DNA of 5,539 nt from Ferrithrix thermotolerans DSM 19514 (GTDB taxonomy: Bacteria; Actinomycetota; Acidimicrobiia; Acidimicrobiales; Ilumatobacteraceae), in the NCBI GenBank assembly GCA_945860575.1, contig CAMAQQ010000092.1, forward strand, positions 1 to 5,539. The letters are read 5' to 3'. This document shows, in pieces, positions 1 to 4,730 of the stretch. Within the stretch, counting starts at the first letter, position 1. The number at the start of each line of letters is the position of its first letter. Under the pieces are notes generated by a model, which made no database searches, was not told the origin of the DNA, and was given only the letters and a program-made list of their open reading frames with translations. The position numbers and the translations under genes are program-made.

Positions 1-482
1 AGCGATCCTTCGTTCGCGATGACTTGGAACGGTGCGCTCGGCGCGTGTTGTGGCAAGAAATAGATTCGTGACGGATCTTTCGTCGCTGGGTCGCCTTCGA
101 TGCCGAGAAACTCATGCAGTCCGATCCACACTTCACGCCATTCAAAACCTGCCACAGGAACAGACAACGGAAACACGATATGAAAATGAGGATCAGCGAA
201 TGAATGACTCCAAGTCGTGTAGGCGACATGCTCGAACCTCGAAACATTGTCACAGACTGATTCGTAAGATTCGCCATCCAGATCGCAAACTAACGCCCAG
301 ACCGACTCAACATTGAACGCGGATCGTGTCGTGTTCGGCGTGTAAGTGACAGGCGAATAAAGTTCGCGATCCATTTTTGATTCTGATTCGCGATGATCGA
401 GAAGTTCTGTGCGGAGTTCCTGCCACGAGTCCGCGAATGGCACAGGATGAACCGAACGCACCGACGCAAACTTCACAGCCAC
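1..482 (-). CDS. Plasmid/phage-type primase-polymerase (AEP-like), N-terminal part, cut by left edge
   Basis: An open frame of 160 codons runs leftward off the window. Residues 61-69 (VWALVCDLD) give a hydrophobic strand ending in DxD (D67, D69), as in motif I of archaeo-eukaryotic primases. Residues 88-107 follow the pattern YTTWSH...PHFHIVFPLS, and 131-144 read DPATKDPSRIYFLP. Together these resemble the primase/polymerase domain of plasmid, phage and integrative-element replication proteins, often fused to a C-terminal helicase that would lie outside this window. The family assignment is from motif memory. The role would be primer synthesis for replication of the element. In-frame stops lie upstream at 498-500 and 522-524, so the N-terminus is intact. 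The start is GTG at 480-482, with GTG at 474-476 as the alternative; neither has a clear Shine-Dalgarno. It could instead be a domesticated or degraded copy, since the C-terminal part cannot be seen. Confidence 0.75.
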   Translation of the reverse strand, partial: MAVKFASVRSVHPVPFADSWQELRTELLDHRESESKMDRELYSPVTYTPNTTRSAFNVESVWALVCDLDGESYESVCDNVSRFEHVAYTTWSHSFADPHFHIVFPLSVPVAGFEWREVWIGLHEFLGIEGDPATKDPSRIYFLPQHAPSAPFQVIANEGS

Positions 483-489
483 AGATATC

Positions 490-495
490 AGCGTA
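490..495 (-). promoter_or_regulatory. Possible -10 box (TACGCT) for a leaderless primase transcript
   Basis: On the minus strand TACGCT fits the minimal TANNNT -10 pattern. It lies 7 nt before the GTG at 480-482, which would place the transcription start on or next to the start codon. No Shine-Dalgarno precedes that GTG, which favours leaderless initiation. The motif is short and could occur by chance. Confidence 0.35.
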
Positions 496-499
496 GTTC

Positions 500-520
500 A
501 ACCTGTGTCAGAACCTGTGT
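500..520. repeat. Two 9-bp direct repeats with 12-bp period upstream of the primase gene
   Basis: AACCTGTGT occurs at 500-508 and again at 512-520, separated by CAG. The period is 12 bp, a little over one helical turn. On the minus strand (ACACAGGTT twice) the pair lies directly upstream of the candidate -10 box at 490-495 and covers the place where a -35 element would be. It may be a direct-repeat operator or a short iteron-like site for the primase gene. Two copies alone cannot tell these apart. Confidence 0.45.
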
Positions 521-554
521 ACTAGACAGAGTCTTTGAGACACTTAAAGTCGCT

Positions 555-576
555 AAAACTCATATGTTTATTGAGT
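555..576 (-). terminator. Weak possible terminator directly after tRNA-Pro
   Basis: On the minus strand ACTCA (576-572) can pair with TGAGT (562-558) around a 9-nt loop, and the stem leads into TTTT (558-555). The stem is only 5 bp and A/T-rich, and its first base is the tRNA discriminator. It is weak as an intrinsic terminator, but it is where one would be expected for the tRNA transcript. Confidence 0.25.
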
Positions 577-650
577 CGGGCTGGCGGGATTTGAACCCAC
601 GACCTCTTGTCCCCCAGACAAGCACGCTAACCAAGCTGCGCCACAGCCCG
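576..650 (-). tRNA. tRNA-Pro (anticodon GGG)
   Basis: Read on the minus strand this folds as a complete 75-nt cloverleaf. The acceptor stem is CGGGCTG/CAGCCCG, the D stem GCGC/GCGT, and the anticodon stem CTTGT/ACAAG. The 7-nt anticodon loop CTGGGGG puts GGG at positions 34-36, followed by G37, the usual TrmD methylation target. The variable loop has 5 nt, and the T arm is GTGGG-TTCAAAT-CCCGC. The discriminator is A73 (position 576) and the first base is C, both usual for bacterial tRNA-Pro. CCA is not encoded (CTC follows) and must be added by the nucleotidyltransferase. It decodes CCC. It lies downstream of der and the zinc-ribbon gene on the same strand and may be cotranscribed with them. 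Its 3' end faces the primase gene. Confidence 0.96.
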
Positions 651-661
651 AAAATCAACTA

Positions 662-675
662 TTGACGCCTGTCAA
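662..675. repeat. Short inverted repeat TTGAC-N4-GTCAA
   Basis: TTGAC at 662-666 and GTCAA at 671-675 form a perfect 5-bp inverted repeat with a 4-nt centre, in the 31-bp gap between the zinc-ribbon stop codon and the tRNA. In RNA it would be a small hairpin without a good U-tract. It could be a processing or pausing hairpin between the mRNA and tRNA, a small operator, or chance. Confidence 0.25.
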
Positions 676-681
676 GGTATC

Positions 682-933
682 TCAGATAAACAACGACACA
701 ACTCGCCATGACAAATAGACGCACAAACAAACGACCAATAATTTGAAGTGCCATGGAATCTTTTCTGAGCCTGGCTCGCCGGCGGCCGCGAGAGCACGCA
801 GATCAAGATTTTTCGCCGTTACCCGGCCATGAATATCGGCAGAGACTGCACGCACCCCACACGTCGGGCAATCCCCCGAAGTAGTCAGCGCCGTCGGTGC
901 GAAATATTTTGCGCAAGGCTCACACCAAGGCAT
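682..933 (-). CDS. Small zinc-ribbon protein with one C-terminal membrane helix
   Basis: 83 residues. C4-P-x-C7 style (CEPC) and C22-P-T-C25-G form two CxxC knuckles, a likely zinc ribbon at the N-terminus. A polar linker follows, then PWHF and a hydrophobic segment at about 63-83 (LLVVCLCVYLSWRVVSLF), which looks like a single C-terminal transmembrane helix. The ribbon would therefore probably face the cytoplasm. It starts with ATG only 6 bp after the der stop codon, so the two genes are almost certainly one transcript; translational coupling is plausible, as only a poor GAG-type ribosome site is present. The pattern MPWCE..C...CP.CG...PWHFxLLVV..VYLxWR resembles a conserved uncharacterised family that I recall from Acidimicrobiia-like genomes. 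No function is known to me. Adjacency to der hints at, but does not show, a link to translation. Confidence 0.8.
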   Translation of the reverse strand: MPWCEPCAKYFAPTALTTSGDCPTCGVRAVSADIHGRVTAKNLDLRALAAAGEPGSEKIPWHFKLLVVCLCVYLSWRVVSLFI

Positions 934-939
934 TGATCT

Positions 940-2271
940 CTACTCAGCCCGCTTGCGTACGCGAATCTTTATCGGCACCGAGCCGAATTCAAAGCCTTCT
1001 CGAATCGAACGCTCTAGATATCGCAAATAGGTTTGTGGCAGTTCTTTGTTGACGAACAATGTAAATGTTGGTGGATCAGACGCACCTTGCAGTGCATACA
1101 ACACTCGTCCACCGCTAGGGGCTGGTTGCTGTTGTTGCGCTCGCGCTATCACCCTGTTTACATCTCGAGTTGGTACACGACGATGATATTGCTCTATCGA
1201 ATCTTGCAACACCGGTCGCAACTTCTGCACACCTTTGCCAGTTAATGCTGACATCTTCAAGACTGGTGCGTCGCCGACGAAAAATAATTTGCGACCAATC
1301 TCTATATCAATCTCAAGTCGTTCGTCTGCGTTGAGCATCTCCCACTTATTGAGAACTACGACGACAGGGCTGCCAGACGCATCGATTCGTTCTGCGAGTC
1401 TTTGATCTTGACTCGTAATACCTTCGGTTGCGTCTATTACGAGCAATGCGATATCAGATTCGTCGACTGCTCGTAACGCGCGAACAAACGAGTAATACTC
1501 GGTTGATTCATCTACACGGCTTCGCCTGCGCATTCCGGCGGTGTCAACAAACATCATCGGCCCATCGGGTGTTTCAACGACCGTGTCAATTGAGTCTCGA
1601 GTTGTACCAGGCATGTCGTGAACGACCGCACGATCTTGCCCAACAAGACGGTTAAAAAGTGTGCTCTTGCCGACATTTGGTCGACCAACAATCGAGACTC
1701 TCGGTATGCCGGGCGTTCGATTCGGACCTTGCCTTTCAACTTCGACTTCAACTTCGTCATCGCCATCACGGCGCGGTACACGAATCAATATTTCGTCTAA
1801 CACATCGCCGGCTTTGCGCCCGTGCAGTGCCGAAACGGGAAACGGATCACCGAGCCCAAGTGAAAGAAACTCCCATTTATCAAACTCACGCTTGTCTGTG
1901 TCAACTTTGTTCGAGACAACCAAAACTTCTTTTCCGCTAGTGCGCAGCCATTTGGCAATGGCTTGATCATCATCTAAAACACCGACCGTTGAATCAACAA
2001 CGAACAACACGAGATCGGCTTCTTTCACTGCCGATTCGACTTGACGACTTACTTTGCCGTCAAGTTCGGTTCCACCTGGCATCCATCCACCCGTGTCAAC
2101 AACATTGAAATGACGACCTTGCCACTCAGCTTGACGCTCGAATCTGTCGCGCGTGACGCCTGGTGTGTCTTGAACAATCGCTACTTGCGAACCCATAAAC
2201 CGATTAAACAATGTACTTTTACCCACATTGGGTCGACCGACGATGACAACAGTTGCTAGGGATGTTGTCAC
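940..2271 (-). CDS. der: Ribosome-assembly GTPase Der (EngA)
   Basis: 443 residues, usual for Der without additions. It has two tandem GTPase domains. Domain 1 has G1 GRPNVGKST at 12-20, G3 DTGG at 59-62 and G4 NKVD at 121-124. Domain 2 has G1 at 196-204, G3 DTAG at 243-246 and G4 NKWE at 308-311. An acidic linker (about 169-180) joins them, and a KH-like C-terminal domain (about 360-443) ends in basic residues. Der is an essential GTPase that acts in 50S subunit maturation in the cytoplasm. The start is GTG at 2269-2271. The in-frame TAA at 2281-2283 lies only three codons upstream, so no earlier start exists, and motif G1 sits at the normal distance. All nucleotide-binding motifs are intact. 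It is divergent from ispH across 43 bp and is followed by the zinc-ribbon gene after 6 bp. Unlike in some actinobacteria, it is not fused to cytidylate kinase. Confidence 0.97.
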   Translation of the reverse strand: MTTSLATVVIVGRPNVGKSTLFNRFMGSQVAIVQDTPGVTRDRFERQAEWQGRHFNVVDTGGWMPGGTELDGKVSRQVESAVKEADLVLFVVDSTVGVLDDDQAIAKWLRTSGKEVLVVSNKVDTDKREFDKWEFLSLGLGDPFPVSALHGRKAGDVLDEILIRVPRRDGDDEVEVEVERQGPNRTPGIPRVSIVGRPNVGKSTLFNRLVGQDRAVVHDMPGTTRDSIDTVVETPDGPMMFVDTAGMRRRSRVDESTEYYSFVRALRAVDESDIALLVIDATEGITSQDQRLAERIDASGSPVVVVLNKWEMLNADERLEIDIEIGRKLFFVGDAPVLKMSALTGKGVQKLRPVLQDSIEQYHRRVPTRDVNRVIARAQQQQPAPSGGRVLYALQGASDPPTFTLFVNKELPQTYLRYLERSIREGFEFGSVPIKIRVRKRAE

Positions 2272-2277
2272 GCCTGC

Positions 2278-2283
2278 AGTTTA
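2278..2283 (-). promoter_or_regulatory. Possible -10 box (TAAACT) for leaderless der
   Basis: TAAACT on the minus strand ends 6 nt before the der GTG, so transcription would begin at about the start codon. It also overlaps the in-frame stop that fixes the der start. There is no convincing Shine-Dalgarno (only CAGG-like bases) and no clear -35 hexamer. Confidence 0.4.
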
Positions 2284-2300
2284 CCGTTGCATTGGCTGGG

Positions 2301-2306
2301 TAATCT
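2301..2306 (+). promoter_or_regulatory. Possible -10 box (TAATCT) for leaderless ispH
   Basis: TAATCT matches 5 of 6 bases of the TATAAT consensus if one central position is relaxed, and fits TANNNT. It ends 8 nt before the ispH ATG. The only purine run before the ATG, GAAG, is 2 nt away and too close to act as a ribosome site. This box and the der box on the other strand share the 43-bp divergent spacer, so the two promoters probably interfere or are jointly controlled. Confidence 0.45.
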
Positions 2307-2314
2307 TTGAAGCG

Positions 2315-3352
2315 ATGAACAACGTCGACGAGGTTATCCTCGCATCACCTCGCGGTTTTTGTGCAGGAGTCGAAATGGCGATCAAAGCGTTGGCGTGGAT
2401 GGTTCGCACTTTTGAAGCACCTGTCTACTGCTATCACGAGATCGTTCATAACAAAATCGTCGTGGATCGTTTCAAAAATCTCGGAGTCGTTTTTGTCGAC
2501 GACCTTGATCAGATTCCGAAAGGTCGACCGATCATGCTTTCTGCACATGGTTCGGCACCCCAAGTTGTGCAAGCCGCTCGTGAACTTGGCAGTTATGTGG
2601 TTGATTCTGTGTGTCCACTCGTGACAAAAGTTCACCACGAAGTCAAGACAAGAGCGAACAAGGGCTACCGAATTGTTTACATCGGTCACGATGGACACGA
2701 AGAAGCCGTCGGCACGATGGCTGTTGCACCCGATTCAATTTCGCGTGTCGAAACTTTGGCTGAAGTCGAAGCGCTGGAACAATTTCAAGAACCAGTGGCG
2801 ATTCTCGCCCAGACGACGCTTTCGCACCGCGACTGGAAGGATGTCGCAGATGCCGTGCGCCTTAAGTATCCACAGGTTTGGTCTCCGGGCAAGAGTGATC
2901 TTTGCTTCGCTACAACAAATCGACAAGGCGCATTAATGCAGATCGCCCGCGAGTGCGACACAATAATTGTTATTGGATCAGATAACTCGTCGAATACGCG
3001 CGCGCTTGAAAAACTTGCCAAAGATGTCGGCTGTGAAAATGTTTATCGCGTCAACGACGCAAGTGAACTTCCGATAAATATATCAGGCACCGTCGGCGTG
3101 ACTGCGGGTGCTTCGGCACCTGAAGAACTTGTCGCAGAAATTATTGAGATTCTCGCACCAACAAATGGTGTTCGCGAGATCAAGATTGCTCAAGAAGACG
3201 AGTACTTTCCACCGCCAAGACACATTCGTCAATTGCAGGCAAGTATCGAACTCGTAGCCACGACAATGCTCGGTGGATCTTTTGCATCACGACGAATCGT
3301 CGACGACAAAAAAACTGCGGCAAGCACGGTTCTTGCACTACTCGCTAATTAG
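2315..3352 (+). CDS. ispH: 4-hydroxy-3-methylbut-2-enyl diphosphate reductase IspH
   Basis: 345 residues. IspH is a cytoplasmic [4Fe-4S] enzyme that reduces HMBPP to IPP and DMAPP, the last step of the MEP pathway. The three cluster cysteines are present: C16 (PRGFCAGV), C100 (DSVCPLVTK) and C197 (DLCFATTNRQ). Substrate-pocket residues are also present: H45 (EIVHN), H78 (SAHG), H128 and E130 (GHDGHEEAVGT), T167/T168, S225-x-N227 and S267 (TAGASAP). All line up with the E. coli enzyme. The ATG at 2315 puts the GFCAGV motif at its usual place. The open frame extends back to 2228, but that would overlap der and add 29 unrelated residues. After the last motif there is a tail of about 40 residues (306-345), longer than in E. 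coli (316 aa), of unknown role. The final codons GCT AAT TAG resemble the tandem repeat that follows. Confidence 0.97.
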   Translation: MNNVDEVILASPRGFCAGVEMAIKALAWMVRTFEAPVYCYHEIVHNKIVVDRFKNLGVVFVDDLDQIPKGRPIMLSAHGSAPQVVQAARELGSYVVDSVCPLVTKVHHEVKTRANKGYRIVYIGHDGHEEAVGTMAVAPDSISRVETLAEVEALEQFQEPVAILAQTTLSHRDWKDVADAVRLKYPQVWSPGKSDLCFATTNRQGALMQIARECDTIIVIGSDNSSNTRALEKLAKDVGCENVYRVNDASELPINISGTVGVTAGASAPEELVAEIIEILAPTNGVREIKIAQEDEYFPPPRHIRQLQASIELVATTMLGGSFASRRIVDDKKTAASTVLALLAN

Positions 3353-3353
3353 T

Positions 3354-3431
3354 TAGTTAATTTCACGAGCTAGTTTCTGGCGCTAATTTCTCGCGCTAAT
3401 TTCTCGCGCTAATTTCTCGCGCTAATTTCTT
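3354..3431. repeat. 13-bp tandem repeat array between convergent genes
   Basis: The unit GCGCTAATTTCTC is repeated head to tail. Three copies are identical (3380-3392, 3393-3405, 3406-3418) and one is 12/13 (3419-3431). In phase upstream are a 10/13 copy (3367-3379) and a 9/13 copy (3354-3366). A further trace, CTCGCTAATT at 3341-3350, lies inside the end of ispH. The TAG stop of the acyl-CoA dehydrogenase (3422-3424, minus) lies in the rightmost copy. The array therefore fills the whole convergent intergenic space. Because each gene stops at the array edge, gain or loss of inner copies would not change either protein. It has no strong hairpin with a U-tract, so a role as terminator is not evident; the GCGC steps could pair only weakly. 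Confidence 0.9.
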
Positions 3432-4627
3432 GGCACTTCGTGCCATGGCTTGTCGCGATCAACGCGAACATCGCCGGGCAAACCCAAAATTCGCTCACCC
3501 AATATATTTTTCATAACTTCGGTTGTGCCACCTTCAATACTGTTCGCGCGACTTCGCAAAAACGCCTTCGGCACAGAGTCAAAACTCATCGCCGTCTCTG
3601 GTCGAACGAGTGCATAACTTCCGTAGAGCATACCGTTTGCGCCCAATAGATCGATGCAAAATTCATAAGTGTCTTTATTGAGTTCAGCACTCGCGACTTT
3701 GCCGATCGAACCCTCAGGGCCAGGAGTGCCCATGCGACGATTTTGACCTGCTCGAATATTTGTTAGCCGTAAAACTTCTGCTTTGATCCACAACTTGACC
3801 AATTGATCTTGTGTCGCCTTTGACTTTTGATCTGTCGGCAAAGATTGCCACAATTTCACTGCTTCACGAATCGGACCCGTTGCCTTGCGCGGTATCGCCC
3901 CACCAATCGCTACTCGCTCGTTCATCAGAGTTGTCAAACTGACACGCCAACCGTCCCCTGCTTTGCCTAAAGTTTCAGCAACAGATACGCGCACATCTGT
4001 GAAATAAACTTCATTGAATTCGGCTTCACCAGTTATCTGTCGAAGCGGGCGCACTTCAACGCCGGGAGCTTGCATATCTACAATTACCGCGGTGAGTCCA
4101 GCATGTTTGACTGCTTGCGGATCGGTCCTAACTACCAAGAGCCCCCATTTGGATAAATGGGCAAGAGTTGTCCAAACTTTTTGTCCGTTAATCAACCACT
4201 CGTCGCCATCGCGAACACCCTTGGCGGATAGTCCTGCAAAATCCGAACCTGAACCCGGCTCTGAGAAAAGTTGACACCAAATTTCTTCACCCGTAAACAG
4301 TGGTCGCATATATTTTTTTATTTGCTCGGGAGTACCCCACTGCGAAATAGTCGGCGCGCACATTCCGTATCCGATCGGATTGCGCATATAACTTGAAGGT
4401 CCACCCGCAGCAGCGATTGCTTCGTTGACGATTTTTTGATGCTTTGGCGACGCATTGATACCGCCAATACCTTCGGCAAAATGCACCCATGCCAAGCCCG
4501 CGTCAAATTGTGCGCCTAGAAACTTAGTCGCTGTAGTCGAACTAGGTGGATAATCGCTGATCAACTTGTCAACACGATGCTGAACTTCGACATCAGAAAT
4601 TATCGTCTCTACCTCGGTTGCGGTCAT
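3422..4627 (-). CDS. Acyl-CoA dehydrogenase, FadE type
   Basis: 401 residues, normal for the family. It catalyses FAD-dependent alpha,beta-dehydrogenation of an acyl-CoA, the first oxidative step of beta-oxidation or a related side-chain or sterol pathway. Signatures in order are: a helical N-domain with GTPEQIKKYMRPLFTGEE (98-115); the FAD/substrate strand WCQLFSEPGSGSDFAGL (117-133); NGQKVWTT (147-154); the beta-domain NEVYFTDVRV (205-214); GDGWRVSLTTLMNER (224-238); and the C-terminal helical domain ending SIEGGTTEVMKNILGERILGLP (363-384). E365 in IEGGT sits where many family members carry the catalytic base; this is by position only. ATG is preceded by a good ribosome site (4633-4638). 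It is divergent from a FadD-like ligase over 103 bp, consistent with a shared substrate. The substrate is unknown: it could be medium- or long-chain fatty acid, branched acid or sterol side chain. The motifs look intact. Confidence 0.93.
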   Translation of the reverse strand: MTATEVETIISDVEVQHRVDKLISDYPPSSTTATKFLGAQFDAGLAWVHFAEGIGGINASPKHQKIVNEAIAAAGGPSSYMRNPIGYGMCAPTISQWGTPEQIKKYMRPLFTGEEIWCQLFSEPGSGSDFAGLSAKGVRDGDEWLINGQKVWTTLAHLSKWGLLVVRTDPQAVKHAGLTAVIVDMQAPGVEVRPLRQITGEAEFNEVYFTDVRVSVAETLGKAGDGWRVSLTTLMNERVAIGGAIPRKATGPIREAVKLWQSLPTDQKSKATQDQLVKLWIKAEVLRLTNIRAGQNRRMGTPGPEGSIGKVASAELNKDTYEFCIDLLGANGMLYGSYALVRPETAMSFDSVPKAFLRSRANSIEGGTTEVMKNILGERILGLPGDVRVDRDKPWHEVPRN

Positions 4628-4632
4628 TTCAA

Positions 4633-4638
4633 CTCCTC
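4633..4638 (-). promoter_or_regulatory. Shine-Dalgarno GAGGAG for the acyl-CoA dehydrogenase
   Basis: GAGGAG on the minus strand lies 5 nt before the ATG at 4625-4627, a strong ribosome binding site at standard spacing. It fixes this start. It contrasts with the other gene starts in the window (der, ispH, ligase, primase), which lack one. Confidence 0.8.
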
Positions 4639-4665
4639 AGATGTTTTACTGTTTTGCTCAAACCA

Positions 4666-4671
4666 ATTTTA
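4666..4671 (-). promoter_or_regulatory. Possible -10 box (TAAAAT) for the acyl-CoA dehydrogenase
   Basis: TAAAAT on the minus strand matches 5 of 6 bases of TATAAT. It would start a transcript with a leader of roughly 30 nt that includes the Shine-Dalgarno at 4633-4638. No good -35 hexamer is seen at 16-18 bp spacing, so an activator or a degenerate -35 would be needed. Confidence 0.35.
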
Positions 4672-4682
4672 GGCGCAACCAC

Positions 4683-4697
4683 ATTATTCATCGTAAT
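4683..4697. promoter_or_regulatory. Possible operator: imperfect palindrome in the divergent FadE/FadD spacer
   Basis: ATTAT (4683-4687) and GTAAT (4693-4697) form an inverted repeat with one mismatch around a 5-bp centre. It sits between the candidate -10 boxes of the two divergent lipid genes. The position suits a TetR/FadR-type regulator that senses acyl-CoA. The half-sites are short and A/T-rich, so chance is a real alternative. Confidence 0.25.
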
Positions 4698-4717
4698 CAG
4701 ACACCAGTTTCGCGATG

Positions 4718-4723
4718 TAGTGT
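4718..4723 (+). promoter_or_regulatory. Possible -10 box (TAGTGT) for leaderless ligase gene
   Basis: TAGTGT fits TANNNT and ends 7 nt before the ATG at 4731. The bases between are pyrimidine-rich (TTCTTTG) and cannot serve as a Shine-Dalgarno. An ACAC/GTGT pair (4701-4704 and 4720-4723) flanks a TCGCGA palindrome here and could be an overlapping operator, but its symmetry is imperfect. Confidence 0.35.
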
Positions 4724-4730
4724 TTCTTTG

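Noticed and set aside
32..316. 94-codon plus-strand frame opposite the primase
   Set aside because: It is rich in Arg, Thr, His and Ser with no domain, and lies antisense to a frame with clear primase motifs.
307..501. 64-codon minus-strand frame beginning with ATG
   Set aside because: It overlaps the primase gene in another frame of the same strand and its product shows no recognisable motif; the primase frame explains the region.
533..549. Hairpin CTTTGAG-ACA-CTTAAAG near the tRNA 3' side
   Set aside because: It pairs well only as plus-strand RNA (with one G-U), where no transcript is expected; on the minus strand it has an A-C mismatch and no U-tract.
393..665. 90-codon plus-strand frame with the peptide GWRDLNPRPLVPQ
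   Set aside because: It reads through the antisense strand of tRNA-Pro. That peptide is a well-known artefact of translating tRNA genes backwards, and the frame also overlaps the primase start.
670..675. Perfect TTGACA on the minus strand upstream of tRNA-Pro as a -35 box
   Set aside because: At 16-18 bp spacing the -10 position would be TTCGGG-like sequence inside the tRNA itself. It is better seen as part of the TTGAC-N4-GTCAA inverted repeat.
2228..2314. 29-codon N-terminal extension of ispH
   Set aside because: It would overlap the start of der on the other strand and adds residues not found in IspH; ATG at 2315 gives the normal N-terminus.
3354..3431. The 13-bp repeat as a CRISPR array or intrinsic terminator
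   Set aside because: Units are directly adjacent without spacers, so it is not CRISPR, and there is no stable G/C-rich stem followed by a U-tract on either strand.
4641..4730. In-frame upstream ATG for the ligase gene
   Set aside because: The extra 30 residues (Cys-, His- and Asn-rich) do not resemble the family, whose usual start matches MFPGSVALQQPDRPAVIM; the extension would cover the divergent promoter region.
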